Shown here: positions 25,471 to 38,253 of the stretch, piece by piece
Numbering within the stretch: the first letter of the stretch is position 1
How the letters are laid out: each line of letters starts with the position of its first letter
DNA from: Brevipalpus yothersi
Lineage: Eukaryota > Arthropoda > Arachnida > Trombidiformes > Tenuipalpidae
NCBI GenBank assembly: GCA_003956705.1
Contig: QZCP01000046.1
Span: 245,151 to 309,150 of the forward strand
DNA: 64,000 nt
Reading direction: 5' to 3'
The notes under the pieces: model-generated
What the model saw: the letters and a program-made list of their open reading frames with translations, nothing else
Told to the model about the DNA's origin: nothing
Databases searched by the model: none
Program-made: the position numbers and the translations under genes

Positions 25471-25519
<49 letters not shown>
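25471..25519. repeat. Pure (CT)24 microsatellite
   Basis: Uninterrupted 49 bases of CT. Open frames crossing it (Ser-Leu or Arg-Glu runs) are artefacts of the repeat. Confidence 0.95.
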
Positions 25520-25522
<3 letters not shown>

Positions 25523-26935
25523 AAATTTGATAATCATCTCTCTTGAGGGAGAGAAAATTTTTTTTGAAATGAAAAGTTGTACACTCGACATAGGAACTAG
25601 TGCAAAAAAAATTGTCTGGCCATTTTACTTTGATAATGATCTATTTGATTTCTATAGCCATCAATATTTTAGAATTCGTATTGATTTTCAGTGAGAAAGT
25701 TAAGAGAAGAGTTTTTCTACCGAAAGTAACTGAATAACCGGTGTATGGTAGTGGATAAATTATTTTTGTTAACTACTAACGTGGCAATGGCTGTAATGAT
25801 TTGTCAGAGATTGAGCGATAGGCAAAGAGAGAGAGAGCAAGAAAGAGCAATTTTCGATGATGACGAGGAAAGTGGGCCAAATCATCAGTGAGTTACTTTA
25901 GTTTACTTTCGCTTGCCAAGTGATGAGGATTGCTTCTCGAAAGAGGCCGATCACAAAATTTACACTAGATTTTCCTCGAAGATCAAACAAATGATCATTG
26001 AGCTCTCGAATAAGTCTTTTTTCAGAATTTAGAAACTATCTAAAACCCCGGAAAAAACTTAAGATTCAAAATCTCTTTCTTCATGGCTGGGAAAGAATAT
26101 CTCCCGAAATCTTTCAACTACACGAAATTATTTCATTTGCGATGAACATCTATTCACTTTAATTTACATAATCTTACAGTTCTCAGAAGCAAAGTCCAAT
26201 AAGCCTTGCGAGCAAGCATAACGCTGATTCATGGATGGAAAATTGTATGGTGATGGTGATAGATGACTCAATACATAAAAAATTATATTTCACTGTTAAA
26301 GTATGAGTAGTTCCACTTCTATTCTTCTGACTCATAAACAGAGAAAATCATAGAGATAATGGAAATGGATAATCTTTTAACTAGCTTCAAGGGATGAGTG
26401 AATACTTTCTCACTTTCAAAGAGGTACAGTTGGCATTGGATAATAAGGGTTTAATCTTCTGTTAAGCTTCTATGCCTTCTCAGTTGGGTAGGGTTGAGAT
26501 TCGATTTCGGAAGGAGAGAGGCAGCTCATGAACCATGGACTCAAAAATAAATCCATCGATGAAGAACCATCTGATTAATTCTCAGCTTGTGCAACCTCGA
26601 CTCTGACCAAGATGAGTTGAGATCTATGATCTAGATCAAAAAACTCATCTGAGAAGAGGTGCTTGACTCCATCCTGAACTTGATGAGTATAAATTGTGAG
26701 TCCACCACGTCCATATACCTAAAGAATAGATAGATGAAACTTTGAATATTTTAAGGGACACAGAAGGCCTCTAAACTCACCCTCATTTTGAAAAAGAATC
26801 AGATTTCAATCCATTCACTGTCGAGGAATGAGGTTTCTTCGATATGTTGAAGGCTAACTGATGCCCGAAACTCAAACCATTTGTACTTGATTTTCATCAG
26901 ATGAAATATTTCCTAGGGTTTGTTACTTGTTTTGC

Positions 26936-29900
26936 TCAAACACTGTAAAGTTTTGTAGGTAACTTCTCTAATATCCATTTCTTTACGGTGGAACTTCGTT
27001 TTCTCCTTTTTATTGTCTGTCCAGTTTTTGAAAGCACTTTCTTTCCCAACCATTTGACTCGAATTATTTTACGATTGACGAGATAGAGAATTAATATCAC
27101 AGCAAATACCAAACCAATGGTGGTCATGTTGAGCGGTATGAGTTTCTGATCGGATAAAATTTGATCGGAAGAATATGATTCCGGATGGTCTTGAGAGTCA
27201 ACTAGAGAATTCCAATCAGCGTGTGGACCATCGTCCATCTTTAAATTAAGGTAAGGCATCATTGGTGGTATGGTGGGAATCTCCATGTCTACATGACTGA
27301 TAGATAACAATTTCTGAGCCTTATAGAGATTGGTTGGCAGAGATTCATTGAGAGGTATGGCTAATTCCCATTTATGGCTTGGACAATTTGGTAATGATCT
27401 TGTCTGGACTTTATCTAACAAAAAAATTGACAAGAAACTTTAATACACTTCAATCCTTTCAAGAGAAGCAAACTTACCAGCTTTATAGTGTAAAACTTTT
27501 GAGTATCGATGAAGATTGTTTCCTTCCATACGTTCAGGTAAGTGGGCATCACTAGGTGATAGTAATTCTTTTTTGACAGAACTTTGCTCATCTAAAACTG
27601 TTCCTGATTGGCTACAGTCTGGACAACTAGGGTGGAAGATATTAGGGACTACACCAGTACTTGTGAATTGGAGCAAAGCTTCAAGCATCCAAAAACAGTC
27701 TTTCTGTAGATGAGCAGAGTCCAAGCAATTGGAGTCACCATACACAGCAATTCTTCCCTTAGCTAGCTCATTTTTAGAATCATCTTTTGGGCTATAAAAG
27801 CCTAGAATAGGCACATCTTTACTTTTGAGTGTTTCGCCAGAAACCATCTCGTGACTTTGATCATTCAAATTTCGTTTGATTATTACAGAATTTTTCTCTG
27901 GAAATTGTACAATAGATGTCCCTGATGCGTAAAACATATCATGATTTGAGCCAAATTTGAAATCTCCCTCATAAACTTTGTCCCCGAAAGCAATGTTCCA
28001 AGGTTTGAGCAAATTATTCAGAGCAGGTAGATTGGCTCCACCAGTGTCTGGTATCCACCATTGTCGAGTATTTTCATCATAAAATTTTACTTTTTTCATC
28101 ACAGAGATATTGTACCAATCAGCAAAAACAATGATCGATAGACCATGATAATCAAAGTCTTTGGCCAATTTTTTAATCTCTTCGGGAAAATATTCTTCTT
28201 CTGGATCAACTATCAACAAAGCTCCATACTGACGAGCATCGAAGCAAGTGTAAGGTGAGCCTAGCACTTCAACATAGTAGCCGGAATTACGAAGATGTTC
28301 ATACATGTCTTTGAAATTTGTATGGATATGATCACCATTCCAATCTAGTGGATCTTTCTTCATGTGCAGATTATCTCTCGGAAAGTAGCCAGGAGGATAG
28401 CGTAAATTGTGATATTGGTCCCAAAGAATTCGCTTATTACGCGGTGGAGTAGGAATTATTTTCACTTTTAAAGGCAATTTTATCTCTGATTCAAGTGGTT
28501 TACCGTCTGGATCTCCATCTATGTTGGGAGACTCAACAGTGAGACTAATATCTCCTTGAGCTACACCTTCCCAATCAGCGGCTTCTGAAGACACGGAGAT
28601 AGTCAATGCGAGCCATCCTGACCAGGGCCATAGAATATCTGAGTGTGTGACAGCAACCTCAAGATATTGTCCATTTTGGAGAATATAAGGATGCCACTGA
28701 GGCTTTCCTACGATTGTTCCAGTAACTCCCATACCATTGAGAATGGTCACATTGATTATGATAGGCATTGCTCCATAGTAGAGAGGCTGAGTACAATATG
28801 GCCACATGTATGGACATTCTGTCAAATCGAGATAACTTGGACTGAGTGTTGCTTGTGGTCTGTAAGAGCGCAAAATTTCATAAGCACGAATGAGATCCAA
28901 TTTTCCAGCACCTTGTTCAACCATGGGAACACCACTCAAGCGTTTTGCAGAGGCCATCAAAGCTTGCTTCATACTGGCAGGATTGATCAAGTTTCCAAGA
29001 TGAAGTACTCCAGACATTAGTAGAGTAACTGCTCCAGCAACAACTGGTGAAGCTACTGAAGTGCCCGAAAGTGATCGGCAACTGCCTTTGATACTTGAGC
29101 CTCGAACAGCGGAACCGTAGGTAACGATATCTGGTTTAACACGACCTGCACCAGCTGGAAGTTCCCATGTTGTCATTCCTCGAGAAGAGAAGCGAGCGAT
29201 TTGATCATCGAAATTGATACCTCCAACTCCAATGACATCCATTTGATCAGCAGGATTGTTCAATGTACCATATAGAGGTCCATCATTTCCAATAGCGGAA
29301 ATCATTATGATATTATTGGCAGTCAGCTCCCAGACTTTATCCACAAAAGGGTGATCCATAAAATCTGGGCCTCCAATACTGAGATTGAGTACATTTATCT
29401 TCTTAAGTATAGCATAATTGAAAGCGTCCAAAAACCAGGAAGTATAAGATACTTGATTATCGGTGAAAACTCGATAAATATGTAGCTCAGCTTCAGGTGC
29501 GAAACCGAGACACTCTTTGCTACTTGCTATCACGCCTGCAACAAAAGTTCCATGTCCAAGTCCATCATCTAGAGTCTTCTCATTAGTCCAATTTGTACGT
29601 TCTTTAACTTTCTTAAAGTGGGGATGATTTTTTGGCAATCCAGTGTCAAAAACAGCTACCTTTACTCCTGCTCCTCTCAATCCCAGAGACCACAGTTTGT
29701 CTGCTTTGAGGATAGATGTTATTTGCCAAGGTATTGCTCTAAGTAGATGTCTACGAGTATCACTTCCACCGCCAGAATAATCAAAACTCCATCCACTCAG
29801 CCATGATAGCGAATGTCTGGCATTCAAATTTCTCATCGAACGCCAAATGGGATCAGGTGATGATCCATTATCAGATCTACCAGAGTTGCCTTGAGTGCTA

Positions 29901-30540
29901 CTAGATTCATTGATTATCTTGAGACTACGAGTGATGGAACGCTGTGGGGTTACATTTTTGATGGTAGGATGTTTTCTCAATGCAGTAGAAATTGTGCTAA
30001 GATTGCTTGTGATCAGATGGATGACATCAAAATCGCTTGGATGAAGACTAGCGGGATTATTTCGAGGTAGTATTGTCCATGAACTTATCATACTAGAGCA
30101 TGGTGAAAGAGCATTTGCAATAAAACGCATACGTGCGGTTGACTCATACAAATGCTTAAAAGTAACAATGTATTCTGAGAAAAAAGGAAGAAAGCATGGT
30201 AATGATTAAATACTTATAGATATTTTTAATGGGAGAAGAATTATTAGTACAATATAGAATAATCCTGGATGCACATGGATGTACTCATTGTTTAATCAGT
30301 TCACTTACCATTCTTTACAAGTTGGGTTGCATAATCAAATGTAACACTTGATGGGTCAGGATATTCCATATCAAGACTATCCACAGGAGGAAATGATACA
30401 CTTTCACCGGATACATGATTAGAGACAATACATACACTGATTAAAAGTATAAATAAGAATCTTAAACACACCAAAGGCAGCAGAATCCCAGCATTCCGGC
30501 CCATATTATCGGGCCGGTTGAAATTCATCAGGTTGAGCAT
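26936..30540 (-). CDS. MBTPS1: Membrane-bound transcription factor site-1 protease
   Basis: Minus-strand exons 30540-30309, 30174-27478 and 27414-26936 give 1135 residues (human 1052). A hydrophobic segment at about 23-37 is the signal peptide. The prodomain contains TPQRSITRSLK and TRRHLLRAIP, resembling the autoprocessing sites of the human enzyme. The subtilase triad is Asp254 (VAVFDTGL), His285 (GHGTFVAG) and Ser450 (SGTSVASP), with oxyanion Asn374. The spacings of 31, 89 and 76 residues equal those of human S1P (218, 249, 338, 414). One membrane helix at about 1073-1089 and a basic tail (KRRKR) close the protein. S1P cleaves SREBP, ATF6 and other Golgi membrane substrates. Family and active site are certain. 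Confidence 0.97.
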
Positions 30541-32864
30541 GTATGTATGCCACTGCTACCGATGATTGGTACATAAACAATATCATTAAAATTTAACCAA
30601 CACACTCATCAGTTGACTCTGATTGTGGAATCGGCGGCCCATCCCATTGATAACAACTCGGTAGCGAAACATGCATCAATAATAATAATATTTAAAAGTT
30701 GATCATACATATTCTCTCTCTCTCTCTCTCACATACTCATACACACACTTGTCTGATATGATAATCAAGAGAAGCGATTATCGATACACAACCTAAATCA
30801 TCATCAATCACAAACACACTTTTCTCATCTTCAAGAGTGATGGATTCAATGAGTCCCCCAATAAGATCACCGAGATCAAATACTTTGTTCCCAACAACTT
30901 ATACAAAAATTACAAGAATGCTTGAGGAAGATAAACAACAGAGTCAAGGAAAGCAGTTTCAATTCACATCAATGTTTACAAAACACATTCTTTTGGCAAG
31001 TGAAAATGAAAACAAAACTCAACAGTTCATGTTCAACGCGAGAAGAGAGAGCAGCGCAGAAGAACTGTTATTCTGAAGTATAACTTCTTATCTATTCTGT
31101 TTGATTTCGTAACGAAAGAGATGTATTAAGCTACATGAAGAATGGCCTTGGAATTATGATTACACCGAAAACATGTAATTATTCAACAATTTCATCATGA
31201 TAGTATATTGACATTATTTTACATGTTCAATTCATATTCAGTTTACTTTGGCTGAAGTTTTTGGAAAGAATTAAGGGAATTGAAATTTTGATTTTTTTTT
31301 CTATCATGAGATAACTTTCCTCTCTGGTAAAATTTTACAGTATTCTCGTGATTTAATTCGATCACAACATCCAGAAGCATTACAATTTATACCTTCTAGA
31401 GGGACCTCCAGAAAACATGCCTTCGATTGCATAGTAAACTTAAACACGCAAAACTTTTCTTTTGTAATCTTTTCATTATTTTCAATAACAATATCCTAGT
31501 GGGCCTAATGAAGAATTCTCTCGAGACATCCTTGTCACTCTTTGGTGTACCTTTCGATCATAGTTAATTTGTTGCTTATTGAAGTGAATATCCCGGAGAA
31601 CATCTTTGATCTTAGTGAATGCAGGTTGACTCTTTTCATTATCATTACCGATCGCTTATTCTAATGATTATGCCCGAGTGTTTTCCATCATCTATTCTCT
31701 CATCATATTTTTGATGATTGCAATTGAACTCTCATATTCGTGCATAACTCTTCGATATACATATATGTAAGTAGAAAACTCCTCAATTATAATCGCTTTC
31801 TCAATGATTCAACACAATCCGTTTATTGTTTGTGATCTTCCTTCTCAGATAAAATTACAAAGTAATGAACCGATCTCTAAGCTTCACTATCTCAATCGAA
31901 AATTTCGTGATATTCATGCACTGTTATTCTGAATATTGGTTTCTCGTTTCTATCTAATCGAAAAAATTTTTTAAATTTACTAGTTTTACGCTCATTTCGT
32001 TCGCTTTGTTGACTCCACTCGCTGAGTCTTTGGTCTGATAAGAACTTTGATAGATAATAATTTACAGCGAGATTTGTAAGATCTAAAATTTTCGCTGAAA
32101 GTTGTGTTCATGTATTTTATTTTCGTTTTTTTGTCCCTGAAACCTCTCTTTCCTTACTTATTCTGGTGCAACTTGTCAAATTCTATCAGTTACATTTAGT
32201 TATACTTCAAAAGAATACTCCTCTTCTTACTCCCTTTTTGTTTATGAGGCAGTGGGGGGGGGGCAATACATGGCCTCAAATGATCAAAATTTTTTATATA
32301 AGATATATAAGATATATAAAATAAATACCAAGCTCTCAAAAAGTTCACTCTTGGTAGAGTGTGTTTTCTTTGAAAGATTTTCCAAGAAACACTGTATCAT
32401 GTTAACAGGTAGACTGGCCTCTGTGAATTTCATCATCACAGAAAGAACGAATTCATTTATAGACTAACCTCGAGTCAGAAAAAGTTGACATTAGCCTTTC
32501 GTGTCTAAATATGTATTTCACTTCAATCCTTACTAAGGCTTTTTACATAATTTAATATAGCGTGTCGATTTTATTGTGGTATTTTTCCTCTCCAAAGCGC
32601 TGAAATTACAAATCATCTGAAGATTTGAGCACTATTCAGTGATGAGAGAGAAGAAAAAAGTTATGTTTTCCTTACTTTTTTGTTATATTTTGTCTTTTAA
32701 TAGTATCTGATCTACTGGGATGGATTTCTCAAATTCATGAATGAAAGAAGCTAAAAAGAAAAAAAATCCATCTTGCGAAAGGAGAATATTTCACGCGAAA
32801 TTCTATTCACTCTTATAAGTGCATTCACACACGTGTGATTACCTTGGGTTATAATAATACCAAT
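30541..32864. other. Upstream region of site-1 protease and region before the receptor gene
   Basis: The first few hundred bases are the S1P promoter and leader, with a short CT tract (30714-30730). A 79-codon frame from an ATG at 30837 has no recognisable feature; it is possible but unsupported. The region then holds a decayed 3' copy of the receptor gene (31660-31960) and AT-rich sequence. Confidence 0.5.
31660..31960 (+). pseudogene. Decayed 3' fragment of an ionotropic receptor-like gene
   Basis: Aligns with about 34380-34690, the last coding part and 3' UTR of the receptor at 32865-34489. The last membrane helix is still readable (SIIYSLIIFLMIAIELSY against YIIYSLIIFLTIAIELSY), with its own stop, but an in-frame TGA lies shortly upstream and no further receptor domain is evident before it. 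The match continues into the 3' UTR (CTAAGCTTCACTATCTCAAT-type sequence). It is a truncated duplicate about 2.7 kb upstream in the same orientation. Confidence 0.8.
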
Positions 32865-34489
32865 ATGGTGAAAAAAATTCCAGTAAAATTTTTGTTTTTG
32901 TTTACATTCTTGCTTTTATCAATACATTTGGATCCATGTGATCGTGGTACAAAACGATTGAATGAGAATGTGGAAAAAAATGTTGGTTCAATCGATTGAT
33001 CCATTGAAACGAGAGGAATAATTGGAAAGTTGAAGAGTACTTTCTTGGTGATCGATGAGAACTAAAAAAGTTTATACTCAAAAAGAATGTCAACTTATTC
33101 GTCCATAGGTCTACACGCAAATGAGTTTTCTTCTCTTTAACCTATTTTATCAATGGATTACTATCTACTGATTCTGAAAATTCATTCCAAATTCAGTTTA
33201 TCGCAAGTAGTAGAATGTACCATGTGCGGGCTGCATTCCCGCGTCTGGTAACCGATGAATCGGATCCGCTTAGACTAGATAAGCATGGTAAACTTGAAGG
33301 TGTAAATTCTGAGTTCTTATTGGAAGTTTTTACCTGGTTTATTGCAGATTTACTCAATATTACCCTGGTTCCAGCGAGGAAAAAGTTACCACATGGTGAT
33401 GAAAACTATGACGTGTTTCGGGCAGGATTGGAGATGATGTCAAGAAATGAGGTGGACTTAGCTCTTGTGCCATTCACTGTATTTCAAACCTTACCACCGA
33501 ATGTGACCATCATGCCTATCATCTCCGAAGAAGGCTGCAAATTAATATCTTACCCAATACTCAATTCATCAGATTTGACTAATGGCCCTGAATCTACTTT
33601 ATTAGAGCTACCATTTGATCTTTCCTTCGGAATGATTTTCTCTTTGTTGATCATTGTTTACTGTCCAGCATTTCTCAAGATAGATTTGAGCCAATATCGA
33701 ATATCAGCGAGCTATTTATTGGAAAAAATGCTGAAACAGGGTGGTGGGATTATTACTTATCAGCCCTTTTCATCAATGAGTCTAGTGATCATATCGTTTG
33801 CGTTGATATTTCATGTATTGTTTGGCAGTTATCTGAACACTCAAAGAACTTCCATTACTCGTTTTGATAGAATTGATTCATTGAGCGATGTTGAGCATAA
33901 AAAGCTCACTTTGGTCACTCTCCTTGCCTCATTATGTGCGGAAACGCTCAATGTTACAATTGAAAATGAGAATCAGATAGGAACAAATGATTATTTGGAC
34001 TTTGGGTCACAAGAGTCAAAAGATTTCAGATTCAATTATTGTTTTGGTAGCGGTAAGTGTGCTTTCCTCTTATCAAACTTAGAATCAAACCTCCTCAAGC
34101 ACACTTTCTGCGGGGATTCTTCGAAACCCTCTGCAAAAAATCCTTTTCATACATCACCCGATTTGAATCATAATTTCCTATCACCCTTTGTGACCACAAG
34201 ATTACCGGAGACATTGATTCGTATCACGACACGGAGAACGGAAAGTCGCTTTGAATTGGGAATTGCTCAGAAAAGAGGTCATAATTCAGAATATTTTGCT
34301 CACAAATTGGGTCATCTCCCTACGGATCAAGAATGTTTCATGAGAAAAATTGAAAACGGTGTCTCTTTGCCAGCTTCTCTTTCTAATGACTATTTTCAAG
34401 TGATTTACATCATTTATTCTCTGATCATATTCTTGACCATTGCGATTGAGCTCTCATATTTGTGCATAATTCTTCGATCCAAGCAATAA
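32865..34489 (+). CDS. Divergent ionotropic receptor-like protein
   Basis: The main exon is 33197-34489 (430 codons, acceptor AATTCAG). A probable first exon from the ATG at 32865 encodes a signal peptide (MVKKIPVKFLFLFTFLLLSI). It can join in phase by a GTGGAA donor after 32969 or a GTTGGT donor after 32981; both are weak, so the 5' end is uncertain. The extracellular part (VRAAFPRLV, then GVNSEFLLEVFTWFIADLLN) resembles the S1 lobe of iGluR/IR proteins. Three membrane helices follow in IR order: SFGMIFSLLIIVYCPAF, SMSLVIISFALIFHVLFGSYL after a short pore-like loop, and IYIIYSLIIFLTIAIELSYL at the end. The iGluR SYTANL motif is not kept (LFGSYLNTQ), as in divergent chemosensory IRs. Family call is from topology and weak motifs. 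Ligand unknown. Confidence 0.65.
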
Positions 34490-35635
34490 TCTCTCAAGTA
34501 ATAAGCGCCTCTTCGATGATTTCAAACGATCCATAACCTAAATTGCTTGTTGTCTGCATTCCTTTACAAAAATTAGAGTTACAGTAAAGTTACAGTAAAG
34601 TTATGGACCAATCTACTAGCTTCACTATTTCAATTGAAAAGTTCATGACGTGTTCTGTTATTCTGATTTTCTGATCATTGTATCTATCTTAGTAAATAAA
34701 GTCTATTCAAATATCACCGGGTTTTTCGACAACGTTGGCTCATTTGCGATGACATAGAGATTCTTTGAAATACGTTCACATGCTGTGAAGACAGAAGAAC
34801 ATTTGTTAACATACGGAGGATAGAACAATTGAAAAAAGAAAATCTTACTTTTTCATACTTTACGGTTGAGGTCAGCGTCAATTACTCCCACCATTGTATG
34901 TTATATCGCAAGAATATCGCGAGGATTGAAACTATGGAAAATTACAATGTAATGAATAATTTTCTACAATTGATTAGACCAAAACCACCAATAGCTATGA
35001 TGACCTGGTTCAATAAAAATAGCTCATTGAGTATATTTTTCCAATAAATCACTGCAAAAAGAGAAAATTGAAAACATTAGTTACCAGTGACCAGTGACAC
35101 TGATGGTTATGAAGAACGATGATGTGGGCCACAGATCAGAGTTTATCGAGACACCATCGGAACGAATACACTTTAGATTGTGGCCTGCATTACAAGCCAC
35201 AATAAACTACCGATTCTACCGAGAATGAGGTCTCTAAATGATGTAAAGCAATGGTTCGGTGATCATTAATCATTTTTATGTCAAGTAAAAGTAGTAACAA
35301 GTAAGTTATAACAAATTAAGACATGATAATCTCGATGCTGTCGATGTTAGAGCTCAAAATTGGCGCTTCAAAGTGTGTTTTGATTTAACATCAATAATAA
35401 ACTCGATGTTGTTGATGATGTAATGATTTTGGATTATATTTAATTAGTTGATAATTTGTGGATGATATGATGCGGATAATAATCTGATGAATGTTAATGG
35501 TCAACCGTGAACAAGTGATTCTTGACGATCAATAGTAACTCTTTTTTCGTTATCCAAGAAAATGATGTGTTAGCCAGCGACTGTACCGACCAGCGAGGAG
35601 AACATTCAGAATTCAAGAAACTTGACCGGTGAAAT
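34490..35635. other. Intergenic between the receptor gene and ATE1
   Basis: Receptor 3' UTR, then about 900 bp of AT-rich sequence. A 72-codon frame at 34829-35047 has no recognisable feature. No other element seen. Confidence 0.5.
34695..34700 (+). terminator. Candidate polyadenylation signal of the receptor gene
   Basis: AATAAA 206 bp after the receptor stop codon. The corresponding part of the decayed copy at 31660-31960 ends shortly before this point. Confidence 0.5.
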
Positions 35636-37692
35636 ATGAGTATTGTGGAATTTCATTCTGCTAATCAACATGGCCATCCATGTGGTTACTGTAAGGGCTC
35701 AGATTATCATGGGTACGGTAAGTTTCGAGCAGGTAGTGTATTGTCTTGAGTTATTTATGGACAAACTTTTCATCCTCTTTTCTCCGTTATACAGGATTGT
35801 CAACTTATCAGCTCAATCCTGATGATTATCAAAAATTAATTGACAGAGGCTGGCGAAGATGTGGAACTTTTCTATACAAGATGATTATGGAGAAAACATG
35901 TTGTCCTCCTTACACTATCAGGTATTTATCTTTTGGTTCCTCAATGTTGATGGTCCTCAATGATTCTTTTTTCTGATCTCCTTCTTTCGATATTTTTTGT
36001 GACACTCTTCTGTGCTAGGTGTAAAGCGTTAGAAATTAAACTCACAAAATCTCAGCGTAAGACGTTAAAAAGAGTGAGGGACTTCATTGTTCTTGGGAAA
36101 ATTCCAAAATACACGAAAGATTTAGGATCCGATGAGTGTGGCTCTGGAATTTCTGAAAAGTTTGGCCCCACAAAAATATCATCAAATATTCCATCCTTGA
36201 TGAGTAATCCTCACGACACACCTGTGACTCCATCTAATCTGAGGATCAAGCAAGAAGAAGTGGTACCAATTAAATCTACTAATTGTTTGATCTCGAATGT
36301 TGGTGAACGTCGGATAAAGACTCTGAAACAACTGTATCCAAACGAACGGAAAGCCAAGTTTATTCGAATGAAGAGAAAGTTAAACAAATTAATGGATCGG
36401 AAAAAATGTTCAGAAGAAGATGCAATCGCATATATCTTACAAGAAAAGCAAAATAAATTGCAAAGACTTCAGAAATCTTTCGATAAGTTTTTCGACTATT
36501 CATCATCATCTAAGTCTCTCTTGCATAAAATTGAGGTGAGTTCTCTTACGAATTGATAGAGCATTCAATAGGTATCACTATGATAAGGATTAATGTTTTC
36601 AATGATCCATATTTATATTTACTTCACAGTTCCAATATCTTCTAGTCACCTCAAGACATGATTATCCAAATTTTAAAGAGTCGTTTGAACTTTATAAAAG
36701 ATATCAAGTGGATGTTCACGGTGATAATCCTAGTGATATCACTCCGAACTCTTTCGAAGGATTTCTCATTCGTAATTCTTTCAAGAATGTGAGTTGTATT
36801 TTTCAAGTTGCTCAACTCTGCATCGAGCTAGACATGAATTAGTTCGATATGTTCTGATCTTTCTCACTCTCTCTCAGATTGGACCGTTTTCCAATGAATC
36901 TCATGGACTTCCGTATCGCTACGGAACGTATCATATGAAGTACTTGCTTGATGGAAAATTGATTGCTGTCAGCGTGCTCGATATTCTTCCTGCCTCTGTA
37001 TCCTCTGTTTATTTCTATTATGATAGAAGCTATAGCTTTCTGAGCCTTGGGACCTATTCCGCTTTGAGGTGAGAAAAAAAGTTGCTTCTACATTTTCATC
37101 TAGCTAATCTTGATCATCCTCACAGGGAAATTCTCTTGGTAAGGGAACTGAACGCCATACAGCCGACTTTCGAAAATTATTACATGGGTTTCTACATCCA
37201 CTCTTGTCCAAAAATGAGATATAAGGTATGAATATCTCTTCCAAGTGGCATTGTTCAATCTTAGAATTCCTCTTTTGTCTTCTAGGGCCAGTATAATCCA
37301 TCTTTTTTACTCTGTGATCAAGCAAAGACTTGGCAAAGGATCGAAAATTGTACTTCCAAGCTAGATGCCCACAAATATCCGAGGCTTGAGCCTAATTCAA
37401 GTATAGAGGATAAAGAAAGCCTCAATATAACGGATGATGATATTCAAATACTCTATTTTGATCAAAGGTAATTACAAGCCTTCCTCAATTTCTCAATCTA
37501 TGTTTTGCATCCACCGATTGATCACTATGTTCAACTATTTTCAGAAACGACTTCAGAAAAGTAACGAATTTTAGCTCGATAAAAAAACTGAAACTTGCCA
37601 ACATCGATTGCAATGATATTCATACCTATGCAAAGTTGGTTGGTCGAACACTTGCTCGAACAATGCATCTTGTTGTCACACCTTCAATTTGA
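35636..37692 (+). CDS. ATE1: Arginyl-tRNA--protein transferase (ATE1)
   Basis: Eight exons in phase: 35636-35717, 35795-35921, 36019-36535, 36630-36788, 36878-37068, 37126-37225, 37286-37467 and 37545-37692, giving 501 residues (human 518). The N-terminal domain has CGYC (Cys16, Cys19) and KTCCPPYT (Cys63, Cys64), the four cysteines that bind the regulatory cluster in ATE1, plus LIDRGWRRCG. The C-terminal GNAT-like domain is unmistakable: YGTYHMKYLLDGKLIAVSVL, DILPASVSSVYFYYD, SFLSLGTYSALREI, YYMGFYIHSCPKMRYKGQY. The enzyme adds Arg from Arg-tRNA to N-terminal Asp, Glu or oxidised Cys, marking proteins for the Arg/N-degron pathway. Introns are 60-97 bp. Complete and apparently functional. Confidence 0.97.
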
Positions 37693-37874
37693 TATTGACG
37701 AAGAGTACATCTATTTTTCAAATTCAAACCATTTTCAACCAAAAAAGCCGGGAAAAAATTCTGCTCAAGAACTTTTTCTTACAAAATTTTAAAATTATTT
37801 GTATTTCTGTTGATAATTCTCATGGGAAAAGATACCTAATAGTTTCAACTCACTTGTATGTAAATTTTTTCCTA

Positions 37875-37880
37875 AATAAA
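37875..37880 (+). terminator. Candidate polyadenylation signal of ATE1
   Basis: AATAAA 183 bp after the ATE1 stop codon. Confidence 0.5.
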
Positions 37881-38197
37881 ACAAACATTTTGCCTCTGTA
37901 ATCCTCTCTCTTACCTTGCACCAGCGCCGCAAGTACCATTCAACCAAACTTTTTCATCGATTGAGCTCAAATCTGAAGCTCTCTTCGAGCTGATCCCTGA
38001 TAAGAAGGAAGTGATCATCAACATCCATCTCTTGGGAGTACACTTTTGCGCCATTCAAAGTCAATCAATTCGCCATTCTCAATACTCAACGCACACACAT
38101 ACACATCTACAAATGATTGAAATTTTTTTGTACAATGAGAAAATAATATGCATACATCAGATCGTGAGCACTTTCTTCCGTATCTCTTCCTTTTCCT

Positions 38198-38201
<4 letters not shown>

Positions 38202-38250
<49 letters not shown>
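38202..38250. repeat. Pure (TC)n microsatellite
   Basis: About 24 uninterrupted units, upstream of the p120-catenin gene. Confidence 0.95.

Positions 38251-38253
<3 letters not shown>

Larger units (their letters stand above)
23668..26935. other. Upstream region of Mnt and downstream region of site-1 protease
   Basis: About 3.3 kb without a supported gene. It is dominated by simple repeats: a (TAG)n stretch at 23977-24018, many GA tracts between 24320 and 25170, and a pure (CT)n at 25471-25519. These lie upstream of the minus-strand Mnt start and may be GAGA-type promoter sequence. The final kilobase before 26935 is plain AT-rich sequence. Confidence 0.5.

Noticed and set aside
25367..25694. 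Open frames on both strands with Ser-Leu or Arg-Glu runs
   Set aside because: They exist only because a (CT)n repeat has no stop codon in any register; the same applies to frames at 38011-38367, 44523-44740, 60676-60975 and 61073-61282.
30837..31076. 79-codon frame upstream of site-1 protease
   Set aside because: It has a reasonable ATG and composition, but no recognised motif, no splice context and no repeat of family features, so it is not called as a gene.
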